The notes: generated by a model not told the origin, from the letters alone. DNA of 64,000 nucleotides from CAYNEO01 sp964396245 (GCA_964396245.1 CAYNEO010000006.1:57689-121688); one strand, 5' to 3'; shown: positions 32,805 to 42,216, counted from the stretch's first letter. Made by a program: numbers and translations.

Positions 32805-34562
32805 CTATTTCAAAAAATCAAAAAACACTTTGTGCGTGCTGTCGGTCACGATGGACAGTGTATCGGCTTTTTCGAGTTCATCCTCCCCGAGCAAGAGTGT
32901 TGCCCGAATACTGTGCGTCCCGCGTTTCAGAAAGAACGTGTAATTCGTTTTGTGGGCCTGAAGCTCACCGTCTATGTAAATACTGGCGCCGCGCGGGTTG
33001 GAACCGACACGGACCTCTACTGTCTGTTCTTTGGGTTTGGGTGGCGGCACCGTGAACGAGTACTCGCGCCGCACAGTACGGCCGGCATCGATGCGGAAAG
33101 ACTCCTCGCGCTGTTTTTCCTGCGAGGCATCGTTGACCACGCGAACCGTGTGCATACCGGTATCAAGCGTTGCCGACGCGGAACTTCGGTTGCTGCCGAT
33201 CAATCTGCCGTCGACATAGATGTTGCCGGACGGCCTGACCGTGACGGCAAACGTCCCCTTGGGAATCGGGGTCGGTCCGACATCGACGATAAATGACCAT
33301 GTCGGCGAGGGCTCGCCCCTGACCTGATCCTTGCTCATCGGGTAGATTCGCCAGTAATAGGTATTGTTGGCGAGCCCGTCGGCGAAAGTGAAACTGCCGT
33401 CAGTAAGTCCGGCGATAGTCTTGGCGTCGGTGAAATCTGCGTTCGTTGCATACTGAAGAATGTACGAAGCTCCCTCTCCTGCGGTTGGCTGCCAGGTAAG
33501 CGTGGGCCGCTCGTTATCGACCAATGTCTGGTTGTCGCCGGGACTCAGCAGAACAACGGGACCGGGACTGGTCGGGCTTGTCGGCTCGGGCGTCATTATG
33601 GCGAATTTGTAGATGGCGAAGGCCACGACAACTGTCAGGACAGCGGCGATACCGAGAATTATCCGGGAGAACTTTCGGCGGGGCGGCGTCCTGGGGACGG
33701 TCGGGGCCGCTGTGACCGGAACTTCCTGCGTGCTCGTCTGCTTGACGGTTTTATCAGCAGCGACTGCTTTCAGGGCGTGGCGAAACTCCCTGGCCGACTG
33801 ATAGCGTTGCGCCGGGTCTTTACTGATGGATTTGAGGATGATGCTTTCAAGGTCTTTGGGAATGCCGGAGTTGATCGACCTCGGTTTTGGCGGTTCATTG
33901 AATATCTTGGCGTCACGGAGGGCAAATTCGTTTTCGGCCTGAAACGGCAATTCACCGGTCAGCATGTGAAAGAGTGTTGTTCCGGTGGCATATACATCGA
34001 CAAGAGCGTAATCGGTGTCCTCGGTGGGCGTGAATTGTTCCGGGGCCATATAGGCCGGAGTTCCGCAAGCGGTGCCGGCAAGGGTCAGACTCGGGTCGCT
34101 TTTCCCTTTGGCAATACCGAAGTCGATAATTTTCACCTGGCCGCGCTTGTCGATCATGATATTGCTGGGTTTGATATCCCGGTGGTAGATTTCCCGTTCG
34201 TGGGCAAACTCGAGAATATCGAGAACATCCATGATAATCTTCACGGACTCGGCGATAGGTACCCGTCCCTCTTCCTTGATCTTGTCCTCGAGGCTGACAC
34301 CGTCGATGTACTCCATGGCGATGACGATATCATCGCCGTGGTTGAAGAAGTGTTTGATACGGCAGATGTTGGCGTGGCCGTCGAGCAGGGCGAGCTTGTC
34401 GGCCTCCTGCTTGAACCGTTCCGCCAGGCGGGGGTCGGAGAGAATTTTCAGGATGACCTTGAGGTTGGGTACGTCCTTGTGGACTCCGAGATAGACACGA
34501 GCTGAGCCACCGGCGCCGATTTTCTTCAGCACCCGATAGTTGCCGATATACTGTTCTTCCAT
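32805..34562 (-). CDS. Membrane Ser/Thr protein kinase with extracytoplasmic PEGA domains
   Basis: Protein of 585 residues. The kinase domain (10-270) is intact: glycine loop IGAGGSARVYLG, Lys39, HRDIKPSN with Asp129, DFG 147-149, and GTPAYMAPEQ. One membrane helix lies at about 301-319. Outside it are an Ig/FnIII-like domain (residues about 330-420: RPTLTWQPTAGEGASYILQY) and two PEGA domains (NIYVDGRLIGSN; GASIYIDGELQ). PEGA domains bind surface polymers in many FCB and planctomycete proteins. It probably heads an operon with the two CsgG proteins, the barrel and perhaps the LRR lipoprotein downstream, and may sense envelope state. Substrates unknown. Confidence 0.88.
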   Translation of the reverse strand: MEEQYIGNYRVLKKIGAGGSARVYLGVHKDVPNLKVILKILSDPRLAERFKQEADKLALLDGHANICRIKHFFNHGDDIVIAMEYIDGVSLEDKIKEEGRVPIAESVKIIMDVLDILEFAHEREIYHRDIKPSNIMIDKRGQVKIIDFGIAKGKSDPSLTLAGTACGTPAYMAPEQFTPTEDTDYALVDVYATGTTLFHMLTGELPFQAENEFALRDAKIFNEPPKPRSINSGIPKDLESIILKSISKDPAQRYQSAREFRHALKAVAADKTVKQTSTQEVPVTAAPTVPRTPPRRKFSRIILGIAAVLTVVVAFAIYKFAIMTPEPTSPTSPGPVVLLSPGDNQTLVDNERPTLTWQPTAGEGASYILQYATNADFTDAKTIAGLTDGSFTFADGLANNTYYWRIYPMSKDQVRGEPSPTWSFIVDVGPTPIPKGTFAVTVRPSGNIYVDGRLIGSNRSSASATLDTGMHTVRVVNDASQEKQREESFRIDAGRTVRREYSFTVPPPKPKEQTVEVRVGSNPRGASIYIDGELQAHKTNYTFFLKRGTHSIRATLLLGEDELEKADTLSIVTDSTHKVFFDFLK

Positions 34563-34665
34563 GCCTCGATGATATTAAGCTGTTGGATCAAATGCAATAT
34601 AATAGACTCCCACTCGGGAGTCACCTTGAAATGAGCTGATTATTCCTTATACGCCGGGAGAATTG

Positions 34666-35415
34666 TCACAACGCAGGCTTTTCAGCGATCATCATGATTT
34701 CGAATTCATCCAGCTTGAGCGGCCGCCGTCCCCAGTCACCGGCCGTACCGCCGCCGATATGCTCGACTGTCAACCCGGCCTTTTGCGCAAGAAGGGTCAG
34801 TTCGTCCGGCGTATACCCCTTTTCCCGCACCTCGACACTTTCGGTCCCCGACGGCGTTTCCCACTCCATTGTGCATACTTCGACGAGACCATCGGGATCG
34901 AATTTACCGGAATCAACATCCGCCTGCGAATACTGACGGATTTTTTTAAGCCCGTTGGAAGCAGTCAGTATCAGGCGTCCGCCCGGCTTGATAGCGTCGG
35001 AGATATTTCGCAGAATAGCGTATCCCTGATCTCGGGCCGAATGATTCGAGCCAAGAAGACCGAAGGAGCCTTCACAGAGACAAATAGCTCCGTCGAACAC
35101 CGGTTTCAGTTTCACCTCGGTAGCATCGGCCTGAATCAATTCGATCTCCACCCCGGCTTTCGCTGCGGCCATTTTTGCCTGCTCGAGCATTCCGCGGGAG
35201 AGATCGACGCCGGTCATCCGGTAGCCTCGGCGGGCGAGTTCGACGCTGTGCCGACCGGTGCCGCAGCCCATGTCGAGGATACGTGAACCGGGCCTAAGAG
35301 CGAGCTCGGCGATGATAAAGTCAACTTCCGCCAGCGTATTTGTGACGAAAACATTCTCCATGTACTTTGGCGCGTGACCGTCGAAGAATTTTTGATAGTT
35401 GTTTCGTCGATGCAA
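34666..35415 (-). CDS. Class I SAM-dependent methyltransferase
   Basis: Protein of 249 residues with the Rossmann methyltransferase motif I ILDMGCGTGRHSVELARRGY, motif II-type VTGVDLS-like segment (MTGVDLSRGML), and DGAICLCEGSFGLL. The rest matches the generic ubiE/Methyltransf_25 group, with no clue to substrate. The TTG at 35415 lies 9 bases from AGGAGG and is preferred; the TTG at 35424 is almost on top of that site. Neighbouring genes do not suggest a pathway. Confidence 0.82.
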   Translation of the reverse strand: MHRRNNYQKFFDGHAPKYMENVFVTNTLAEVDFIIAELALRPGSRILDMGCGTGRHSVELARRGYRMTGVDLSRGMLEQAKMAAAKAGVEIELIQADATEVKLKPVFDGAICLCEGSFGLLGSNHSARDQGYAILRNISDAIKPGGRLILTASNGLKKIRQYSQADVDSGKFDPDGLVEVCTMEWETPSGTESVEVREKGYTPDELTLLAQKAGLTVEHIGGGTAGDWGRRPLKLDEFEIMMIAEKPAL

Positions 35416-35454
35416 AGTGGTCAAGCCTCCTGTTTCCCGTTGATATCTGCTATG

Positions 35455-35937
35455 TTAAATCGTCAATGTCGGATCGATGATGTCAGGAATTACCATCCAG
35501 GCCAGCGACCAACTGCGGTCATCGTTTTGCCGGAGGCAGACGACTCCGGAATTTTGAAATGCGACGATCGGCTTGTCGGCGTCCCCGCAGAGTAGAGTCG
35601 AGGCCAGTTTGCTCAGGTGCGGAAGATGGCCGACCAGCATGATGTCCTCGGTTTCTTCGTCGAGTCTTGTCTGCCACAGGGATACATCGTCATTCGGGCT
35701 GAGTCCGTCGGCCAGCGTCACGCCTTCGCTCGGATGAAACCACTCCGAGAGAACCTCGCCTGTTTGTCTCGCGCGGGCCTTGCCGCTATGGACGATTCGA
35801 TGGATTTTCAGGGTTGTATGTTTCGCGATGAGGGCGGCGACGTTTCGGGTGTCGATGACTCCCTGTTCGGTCAGGGGTCGGTCGGGATTCTCTTCTTTGG
35901 ACACCGACTGACCGTGTTGGACCAAATATACCTTCAT
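35455..35937 (-). CDS. sixA: SixA-like phosphohistidine phosphatase
   Basis: Protein of 160 residues of the histidine-phosphatase superfamily, SixA branch. The catalytic His8 lies in LVQHGQS (Gln in place of the usual Arg before His-Gly, as in many SixA relatives). PLTEQG and the second catalytic His in VGHLPHLS are present. SixA removes phosphate from histidine in phosphorelay or PTS proteins; the partner here is unknown. Confidence 0.82.
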   Translation of the reverse strand: MKVYLVQHGQSVSKEENPDRPLTEQGVIDTRNVAALIAKHTTLKIHRIVHSGKARARQTGEVLSEWFHPSEGVTLADGLSPNDDVSLWQTRLDEETEDIMLVGHLPHLSKLASTLLCGDADKPIVAFQNSGVVCLRQNDDRSWSLAWMVIPDIIDPTLTI

Positions 35938-36063
35938 GGTTCATTTCTCCCGTTCAAGCCGGCGGCGTGGTGGCTCGCCGGTCAACCTGGCTTAACGAAT
36001 ATTTGCGATATATACACTGAAAACAATTGAATAGTGAAGGTTGGTCCCGACAAATCCGGCCTA

Positions 36064-36097
36064 TAAAAGAAAACCGCTCCCTGGTGGCGAGCGGTGA
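36064..36097 (-). terminator. Rho-independent terminator of the sigma-factor gene
   Basis: On the - strand a hairpin with CCGCTCGCC / GGGAGCGG arms is followed by TTTTCTTTT. It lies about 25 bases after the stop of the sigma factor at 36121. Confidence 0.85.
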
Positions 36098-36120
36098 TCT
36101 ATGTTCATAATACGGTTGTC

Positions 36121-36975
36121 CTAGTAGAGGTACGCCCTGAGAGAGCGGCTGCGCGAGGCATGCCGCAGGCGGCGGATAGCCTTCTCCTTGATCTGGCGAA
36201 CGCGTTCGCGGGTCAGGGAGAAGCGGGCTCCGATTTCCTCGAGTGTTAGCGCCTTTTCGTGATTGAGACCGAAGTAGAGGTTGATCACCTCTGCTTCGCG
36301 GGGAGTCAGCGTATCGAGCGCTTTTTCGATTTCAACGCGGAGCGACTGGCTCAGCAGAGCCTCATCCGGCGACGGCTGGAATTCGTCTTCGAGAACATCG
36401 ATCAACGAGTTGTCCTCGGAGACGGAAAACGGCGCGTCGAGCGAGAGATGCGAATTGGAGATCTTGAGCGTGTCGGCGACTTCGCCTTCCGACAGCTCGA
36501 GTTCCTTGGCGATCTCTTCCGGCGAGGGTTCGCGTCCAAGCCCCTGCTCCAGGCGGCTGGAAATCTTGCCGATCTTGTGCAGGGTGCCGACGCGGTTGAG
36601 CGGAAGCCGCACGATACGGCTCTGTTCGGCCAGCGCCTGCAGGATGGCCTGCCTGATCCACCAGACGGCGTAACTGATAAACTTGAAACCGCGGGTCTCA
36701 TCGAATCTCTTGGCGGCCTTGATCAGTCCGATATTACCTTCGTTGATCAAATCCGCGAGCGAGAGACCCTGATTTTGGTATTGTTTTGCGACCGATACGA
36801 CGAAGCGCAGATTGGCTTTGGTAAGTTTTTCCAGAGCTTTTTTATCGCCCTGCTTTATTTTTCTTGCCAGCCGCACTTCCTCATCGGCTGAAATAAGAGG
36901 GGTTTCCCCAATTTCGCGTAAGTATAAATCCAGGGAGCGGTCCTCATCGCGATATTTCAGGGATTGCTTAGCCAC
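36121..36975 (-). CDS. rpoD: Primary-type sigma factor (RpoD/SigA family) without region 1.1
   Basis: Protein of 284 residues that directs RNA polymerase to housekeeping promoters. Region 1.2 ([20 protein letters not shown]), region 2 ([35 protein letters not shown]), region 3 ([19 protein letters not shown]) and region 4 with its helix-turn-helix ([20 protein letters not shown]) are all present. The missing region 1.1 and the length near 285 are as in Bacteroidota-type primary sigma factors. Start is GTG with AAGGAG 13 bases upstream. A group-2 paralogue cannot be excluded from one window. Confidence 0.88.
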   Translation of the reverse strand: MAKQSLKYRDEDRSLDLYLREIGETPLISADEEVRLARKIKQGDKKALEKLTKANLRFVVSVAKQYQNQGLSLADLINEGNIGLIKAAKRFDETRGFKFISYAVWWIRQAILQALAEQSRIVRLPLNRVGTLHKIGKISSRLEQGLGREPSPEEIAKELELSEGEVADTLKISNSHLSLDAPFSVSEDNSLIDVLEDEFQPSPDEALLSQSLRVEIEKALDTLTPREAEVINLYFGLNHEKALTLEEIGARFSLTRERVRQIKEKAIRRLRHASRSRSLRAYLY

Positions 36976-37003
36976 AGTTATTGACTAACTCCTTCTCTTA
37001 ATT

Positions 37004-37012
37004 ATTATAGCA
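37004..37012 (-). promoter_or_regulatory. Extended -10 promoter of the sigma-factor gene
   Basis: TGCTATAAT on the - strand: a perfect -10 hexamer with the TG extension, 28 bases upstream of the GTG start. No good -35 is seen, as is common for extended -10 promoters. Confidence 0.6.
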
Positions 37013-37057
37013 TCCGTGCGGCCGGTTATTCATGATCGGCCGTATTGTCTTTTACAT

Positions 37058-38557
37058 TTATGGTCGCACAACTTTCCGTGCGATTGTGCCATTTGGCTCT
37101 TGAACAATAAGAACCACTCGATTTGACGATTGCCCTTGTTGACGGGCAAACTCGTTAATCTCCTGAATCGAGCTGATCGGGTTGTCGTTCACCTGCATGA
37201 TTATTGTGCCTTCGGCAATCGACGCCCTGTCGGCGGGAGAACCGGGATAGACCCGGGCAACATACACGCCTTCGACGGGATCGATTCCCAGCTCCCGGGC
37301 GATACGGGCCGTAAACGTGAACAATTCCATGCCAAGCCAGCTCTGGACAATATCGACATTGGGATCGATCCGTTCCGAACTGCTCGCCATGAAAGCGTCC
37401 CGGTCGGCGATCGTCGCGGTCAGCGTTTGCCGATGACCCCCGCGAAGGACCTCGACCGGCACCTGCATGCCCGACTTGACAGTAGACACCAACACCGAAA
37501 ACTGGTTGCTGTTCACCACTTCTTTGCCGTCGAATCCAACCACGATATCGCCGCTTTTGATCCCGGCGTGTCCCGCCGGTGAGTTGGAAAAGACTGAATC
37601 AATCACGACCCCTTTAACCTCGCTCAGGCCTTCGCGTTTCGCCTGCCGCTCGGTGACGTCCGAGAGAAATACGCCTAACCATCCGCGACTTGCTCGTCCG
37701 TCGGCAATCAGGTCCGGGACAATGGCCCGGGCGAGATTGATCGGGATGGCGAAACCGATGCCAACCGATGTGCCAGTGGGACTCGATATGGCAGCGTTCA
37801 CGCCGATACACTCGCCTTTCAGGTTAAGCAGCGGACCGCCGGAATTGCCCGGATTTATCGAAGCATCAGTCTGGATATAGTTCTGGTATGCCGGGGTTTC
37901 GCCACTGAACCGCAGATTGCTGCGTCCGACCGCCGAAATGACACCGACCGTCACGCTTCGGTCCAGTCCCTGTCTCGGGAAAGGGTTGCCGATGGCTATC
38001 GCCCAGTCGCCGACTTTGATCGCCTCAGAGTTTCCAAAAGGGATCGTTGTTATCTTTTCTTCCGGCTCCACCTTCAGAACGGCCAGGTCGGTGGCAGGAT
38101 CGGCTCCGACCAGTTGGGCCTTGTACTCGTATCCGGAGGCGGTCCTGACGGTCATTTCTTCGGCATCAGCCACGACATGGTTGTTGGTCAGGAGATACCC
38201 GTCGTCCCGGAAGAAAAACCCGGAGCCGGAGGACGTAGATCTACCTCCGTAGAAATACCACGGCAGGTCGCGCTCTCGGCTTTTCGCGGAAATATTCACC
38301 ACTGCGTTCTGAACCTTTTCGACCACCTGAACAAATGGCGACTCGTACTCGCCGTTTCGTTCAACGACCGGGTAAACGCCTGTCTGGCTGTAACTTGCGG
38401 GACCTTGTGCCACGGAACGGGCAGGCAGATCAAGGTTGGAAGCAATGAGAATTCCGATGATGGTACACACAATCGCAATCGCGGCATAGGAGGCAATTTT
38501 CAGCCCCCTTCCAGATTCGGGATTACGACTGGCAGGGTGGAAAAACCGGCCTTTCAA
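37058..38557 (-). CDS. DegP/HtrA-type periplasmic serine protease with two PDZ domains
   Basis: Protein of 499 residues for quality control of envelope proteins. An N-terminal membrane anchor or signal (AAIAIVCTIIGILIA, residues 24-40) leads to a trypsin-like domain with intact triad: His127 (TNNHVV), Asp157 (ATDLAVLK), Ser239 (PGNSGGPL). Two PDZ domains follow (GWLGVFLSDVTERQAKREGL and LGIDPVEGVYVARVYPGSPA). Start is TTG at 38557 with GGAGG 6-7 bases before it. A strong promoter lies just upstream. It is one of two active HtrA proteases in the window; a third relative is degenerate. Confidence 0.92.
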   Translation of the reverse strand: MKGRFFHPASRNPESGRGLKIASYAAIAIVCTIIGILIASNLDLPARSVAQGPASYSQTGVYPVVERNGEYESPFVQVVEKVQNAVVNISAKSRERDLPWYFYGGRSTSSGSGFFFRDDGYLLTNNHVVADAEEMTVRTASGYEYKAQLVGADPATDLAVLKVEPEEKITTIPFGNSEAIKVGDWAIAIGNPFPRQGLDRSVTVGVISAVGRSNLRFSGETPAYQNYIQTDASINPGNSGGPLLNLKGECIGVNAAISSPTGTSVGIGFAIPINLARAIVPDLIADGRASRGWLGVFLSDVTERQAKREGLSEVKGVVIDSVFSNSPAGHAGIKSGDIVVGFDGKEVVNSNQFSVLVSTVKSGMQVPVEVLRGGHRQTLTATIADRDAFMASSSERIDPNVDIVQSWLGMELFTFTARIARELGIDPVEGVYVARVYPGSPADRASIAEGTIIMQVNDNPISSIQEINEFARQQGQSSNRVVLIVQEPNGTIARKVVRP

Positions 38558-38585
38558 CGATATCCTCCGACAGACTTAGCCTTGC

Positions 38586-38614
38586 AAGATAAAAAATGGT
38601 TGAACCTATGTCAA
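38586..38614 (-). promoter_or_regulatory. Sigma70-type promoter of the DegP-type gene
   Basis: On the - strand: perfect TTGACA (38609-38614), 17-base spacer, TATCTT (38586-38591), about 28 bases before the TTG start. Confidence 0.65.
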
Positions 38615-38806
38615 CCACAATCTACGCAACTTATCATATTTCCTTAATCGACATCTCAAGTTATAACGCAGCACACCCCTGTTTGATTCAACTTTTTTTT
38701 GCCCAACCCGTTGATTTTTTTCAGGTTTGCCCGATTTGGCCGATGCGTCGGCCGCCCCGGTAACTTATTGACAAGGAGCGAAAAAGCCTCTACCTTCCCG
38801 GTACGT

Positions 38807-39475
38807 ATGTCCTTATCCTCGACAGCAAGAAAAGACATAGTGGAGGTCGGGAGACGTCTGTGGCTTCGCGGCCTCGTGGCGGGAACGGACGGGAACATTT
38901 CCGTTCGACTTGGTAACAACCGAATCCTTATCACGCCCTCAGGCAAGCCCAAAGGCGACCTTTCGGCGGATGAGCTCCTCGAAGTCGATTCTGATGGTCG
39001 TCTGTTGGACGGAAAGTTGCCGCCGTCGTCAGAAATAGCCATGCACCTTTTTGTTTATCGCCGCCGCCCGGATATTATGGCCTGCGTTCATGCTCACCCT
39101 CCGTATGCCACAGCCTTTGCCGTGGCGGGTGTTGAACCGGACCCCAATGTCCTTCCGGAGGTGGTTCTTTTTATCGGCAGAATGCCCCTGACAGATTATG
39201 CTCCACCCGGAACAAATGCAGTTCCCGATGCCCTGCAGCCGTTTATCGGGGAACACAACGCCTTCCTGTTGCGAAATCACGGTCTGTTAACGACGGGACG
39301 GGACCTTCAGGAGGCATATAGCCGCCACGAGACGGTAGAGCACTACTGCCGGATTTTGCATGCTGCCCGTCAGGCCGGCCCGGTCGGGACAATTCCGGAC
39401 AGCGATTTTCAGCGGCTGGAGAGGATGCGGGCGCAGCGAGAACAAGCCTCCGGCGGGAAGAAGACCGAGAACTGA
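38807..39475 (+). CDS. Class II aldolase/adducin family protein
   Basis: Protein of 222 residues from ATG 38807; the frame extends to 38699 but family alignment begins near this Met. It has the class II aldolase zinc site: HAHPPYATAF with two His, and the third His in LLRNHGLLTTG; the acidic catalytic residue is in PSSEIAMH. Early GTDGNISVRL is the phosphate-binding loop. Likely a fuculose-phosphate or ribulose-phosphate aldolase or a methylthioribulose dehydratase relative; the exact substrate is unclear. A TTGACA at 38768 with TACCTT after 17 bases would give a very short leader. The stop overlaps the next start (TGATG). Confidence 0.82.
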   Translation: MSLSSTARKDIVEVGRRLWLRGLVAGTDGNISVRLGNNRILITPSGKPKGDLSADELLEVDSDGRLLDGKLPPSSEIAMHLFVYRRRPDIMACVHAHPPYATAFAVAGVEPDPNVLPEVVLFIGRMPLTDYAPPGTNAVPDALQPFIGEHNAFLLRNHGLLTTGRDLQEAYSRHETVEHYCRILHAARQAGPVGTIPDSDFQRLERMRAQREQASGGKKTEN

Positions 39476-40656
39476 TGCTCAAGAAGAAGATAATTATCGA
39501 CAAGGCGAACCGGCTGTACCAGATGGCCCCGGGAGTGCTTTCACTGATGCGTGCCGAACGCCGCAAACCGCTGCTTAAACGGGTCGAGCTGCTGGACCTG
39601 GCGACTTTTTCGTGGCCGGTCGAGTACGACTCCGATATGCACCTGAAAGCCGGCTCGCTCGAACCGGCATCGCGTGATCGAATCAGCGAACTCAGGGAAG
39701 CGGTCGCGGAATGGCTCGGCGCACACCACAAGGTAAAGGTGAACCCGGAGAGAGAAGTGTTTATCGGCGGCCGGATCAGCAGCCTGATATTCAGCCTGGC
39801 ACTCTCGTATATCGAACACGGGGATATCGCTTTTGTCCCGGATGTCGGGACCCCCCTTTATCGGCGGGTGATTACCGCCTGCAACGGTGAGCCGGTCGGT
39901 TATCCTCTCAACGCCCGCAATGACTGGCTTCCGGATTTTGACCGTCTCTCGACCAATCTCGGGCGCGTATCGCGAGTGCTGTTCGTAAATACGCCTCACA
40001 ATCCGACCGGGGCTGAACTCAGCGAGAAGGATATGAGCCACCTGGTCTGGACGGCGGCGCGTGAAAACGTGCTGGTCGTCAACGATGCGGCGTACCAGTC
40101 GGTTTCGTCGAGGTTGCCAATTTCGTTACTGGCGGTCCCCGGCGGAAAGCAGGTGGGTGTGGAAGTTTACTCGTTTTCGTATCTGTTCGGACTGCCGCCT
40201 CTCCCCTTTGGATTCGTGGCCGGCAACCGGGAGGCAGTCAGTGCTTTGAAACTGGCCTCGGAGTTGACGCCTTCGTTTATTCCTGATTTCTATGTTGATC
40301 TGGCGCTTCACGCGATACGGACCTTCCCGGGTGAAAACCTGAAACGGCTGCGCAGCATGTTTGAGGAGACTTCGGCCGAAGCCGCCGCTCTGTTGATCAA
40401 GCTGTACCTGGAGAAGGCCGGTCAGACAACGGTACCGTTCCTGTGGGCCAGAATAGAACGGCGGCGTCATTCGGGAACCGCGGCACGGTTGTTGTATCGC
40501 CGGAGCCGAATCCTCGTTGCCCCGGGCACCGGTCTGGGAGAATCGGGACAGGGCTATTTGCGTTTCTCGCTGACAGCCGGCCCGGAAAACTACCGCAAGG
40601 CAGCCGCCCGATTGAAACGAAAGATGAAACTATTCCAGACCGAGGATGATGAATGA
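39475..40656 (+). CDS. Aminotransferase-fold protein lacking the PLP lysine
   Basis: Protein of 393 residues with a fold-type I aminotransferase pattern: G-G-R-I-S-S-L-I-F substrate region, the FVNTPHNPTGAELSE motif (Asn that contacts PLP), VVNDAAYQSVS (Asp and Tyr of the cofactor pocket) and the C-terminal GLGESGQGYLRFSL, whose Arg normally binds the carboxylate. At the Schiff-base site, where family members have S-x-S-K, this protein reads YSFSYLFGL: Tyr236 stands where Lys should be. The frame is intact, so it is not an ordinary pseudogene. It overlaps the aldolase gene and folB, so it is made with them. Possibly a regulatory or binding protein, or an enzyme using another residue. Confidence 0.8.
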   Translation: MLKKKIIIDKANRLYQMAPGVLSLMRAERRKPLLKRVELLDLATFSWPVEYDSDMHLKAGSLEPASRDRISELREAVAEWLGAHHKVKVNPEREVFIGGRISSLIFSLALSYIEHGDIAFVPDVGTPLYRRVITACNGEPVGYPLNARNDWLPDFDRLSTNLGRVSRVLFVNTPHNPTGAELSEKDMSHLVWTAARENVLVVNDAAYQSVSSRLPISLLAVPGGKQVGVEVYSFSYLFGLPPLPFGFVAGNREAVSALKLASELTPSFIPDFYVDLALHAIRTFPGENLKRLRSMFEETSAEAAALLIKLYLEKAGQTTVPFLWARIERRRHSGTAARLLYRRSRILVAPGTGLGESGQGYLRFSLTAGPENYRKAAARLKRKMKLFQTEDDE

Positions 40657-41057
40657 AAGATGTCATCCGGCTGATGGGGCTGCCGTTTTACGGCTATCAC
40701 GGCGTGACCGCAGCCGAGAAAGAAACGGGAAGGCTGTTCGAGATCGACTGTGAACTGGAAGTCGACCTGGCTGAGCCCGGCGCAAGCGACCGGCTATCCG
40801 ACACAATCGACTACCATCAAGTGTACCTGGTGATCAAGGACACTGTCGAAGGCACGGCTTTCTCGCTCCTCGAGGGCCTCGCAACTCACCTCTCCACGAT
40901 AATCCTTGACAAATTTCCGGTGTACCGGGTAACTTTGAAAGTGCGTAAAATGCACCCACCAATCGCCGGGCATGTAAAATACATAGAGGTCGAGGTCACC
41001 CGTTACCAGGACGACCCCACCAAACTGACTGCGCCGGACACTGAAAAGGGACAATGA
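40653..41057 (+). CDS. folB: Dihydroneopterin aldolase FolB
   Basis: Protein of 134 residues for the folate-pathway step that converts dihydroneopterin to hydroxymethyl-dihydropterin and glycolaldehyde. Hallmarks are LPFYGYHGVTAAEKETGRLF at the N-terminus, LSDTIDYHQVY and the end pattern V-R-K-M-H-P-P-I-A-G. It overlaps the previous gene by ATGA and is followed 6 bases later by folK, the next enzyme in the pathway. Confidence 0.93.
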   Translation: MKDVIRLMGLPFYGYHGVTAAEKETGRLFEIDCELEVDLAEPGASDRLSDTIDYHQVYLVIKDTVEGTAFSLLEGLATHLSTIILDKFPVYRVTLKVRKMHPPIAGHVKYIEVEVTRYQDDPTKLTAPDTEKGQ

Positions 41058-41063
41058 CCGCAG

Positions 41064-41573
41064 ATGGCTGAAACGGTTTACCTGTTGCTCGGGTCCAACC
41101 TGGGGGATCGCAAGGATTACCTCAAAGAAGCCTGTCGGCGTCTCGAACAGATAAGGGGATTCGAATGTGTAGCCGTCTCGCCGATCTATGTTACAGAACC
41201 GGAGGATATGCCGCCCGGAAGTCCCTCATTTCTCAACCAAGTCGTGAAGGGAGAATTTGGCAACACGCCCGCCGAGTTGCTGACGGCTGCCGAGGAAATC
41301 GAGGCGGAATTGGGCAGGACCGAGAAGGGACGGAAGAAGCCCCGGACAATTGATATCGACATCCTGCTGTTTGGTGATCGCCGGGTGACGACCGAGGCGC
41401 TGACCATTCCGCACCCGAAGCTTATCTCACGAGTGTTCGCGTTGGTCCCGCTGCTCGAGGTCGACCCGGACATCGTCGACCCGACATCGGGCAAGCCATT
41501 CCGCCAGTATCTCGATAAACTGAATACCGATAGCGTTACACTATACGAGGATCACGTTGGCCGACACGTTTAG
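41064..41573 (+). CDS. folK: HPPK, FolK pyrophosphokinase
   Basis: Protein of 169 residues that transfers pyrophosphate from ATP to hydroxymethyl-dihydropterin. It has YLLLGSNLGDRKDYL, SPIYVTEP, FLNQVV and the signature RKKPRTIDIDILLFGD plus LTIPHPKLISRVFALVPL. It directly follows folB. No folP is in the window. Confidence 0.94.
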   Translation: MAETVYLLLGSNLGDRKDYLKEACRRLEQIRGFECVAVSPIYVTEPEDMPPGSPSFLNQVVKGEFGNTPAELLTAAEEIEAELGRTEKGRKKPRTIDIDILLFGDRRVTTEALTIPHPKLISRVFALVPLLEVDPDIVDPTSGKPFRQYLDKLNTDSVTLYEDHVGRHV

Positions 41574-42216
41574 CCCGAATTATGTTGCTGTTGAAGGAGT
41601 GATCGGCGCCGGCAAGACAACATTTGCCAAAATGCTTGCCGAGCGGATCGATGCCGAGCTGATAGCCGAAGAAGTGTTCGAGAATCCCTTCCTTACAGAC
41701 TTCTACAAGAATCGCAAGCGGTACGCGCTATCGACGCAGTTGTATTTCTTGATCTCGAGATTTCAGCAGCAGCAGCAACTGATGGTGCGGGACCTGTTCG
41801 CCCAGCGGATTGTGGCCGACTATTTGTTCGCGAAGGATGCCATTTTCGCGCAGGTAAACCTCTCCGAGCGAGAGTTGGCGCTTTACGAGAAGATTGCGCC
41901 GGCGCTCGCACGCGATGTCCCTCGGCCTGATCTGGTCATTTACCTACAGGCGCAAACCCCGACACTCCTTCAGCGAATTCACAAGCGCAACTTTTCCTTT
42001 GAGAAGTCTATCGACTTCGACTATATCGATGTTCTCAACAAGGCGTACGACTACTATTTCTTCCACTATACCGACGCCCCTCTGCTGGTAGTAAAAACTG
42101 ACGAGATCGATTTCGTGAATAACCCGGAACACTTCGATGATCTGATCGAACAGATCAGCAAGCCGCTTGCGGGCAAAAAGTATTATGTTCCGGCCGGTAA
42201 TCTTGTCCGGGAGTAG
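41557..42216 (+). CDS. Deoxynucleoside kinase
   Basis: Protein of 219 residues that phosphorylates salvaged deoxynucleosides (dGK/dAK/dCK type). P-loop VIGAGKTTFAKML, the E-[DE]-R-like region VADYLFAKDAIFAQVNLSER, then DLVIYLQAQTPTLLQRIHKR and the lid-type arginines. Start appears to be TTG 41557 with ACGAGGA 6-7 bases upstream, overlapping the end of folK by 17 bases; the P-loop begins only 14 residues later, so there is little room for a later start. The pairing with folK and panB is common in FCB-type genomes. Confidence 0.88.
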   Translation: MADTFSPNYVAVEGVIGAGKTTFAKMLAERIDAELIAEEVFENPFLTDFYKNRKRYALSTQLYFLISRFQQQQQLMVRDLFAQRIVADYLFAKDAIFAQVNLSERELALYEKIAPALARDVPRPDLVIYLQAQTPTLLQRIHKRNFSFEKSIDFDYIDVLNKAYDYYFFHYTDAPLLVVKTDEIDFVNNPEHFDDLIEQISKPLAGKKYYVPAGNLVRE

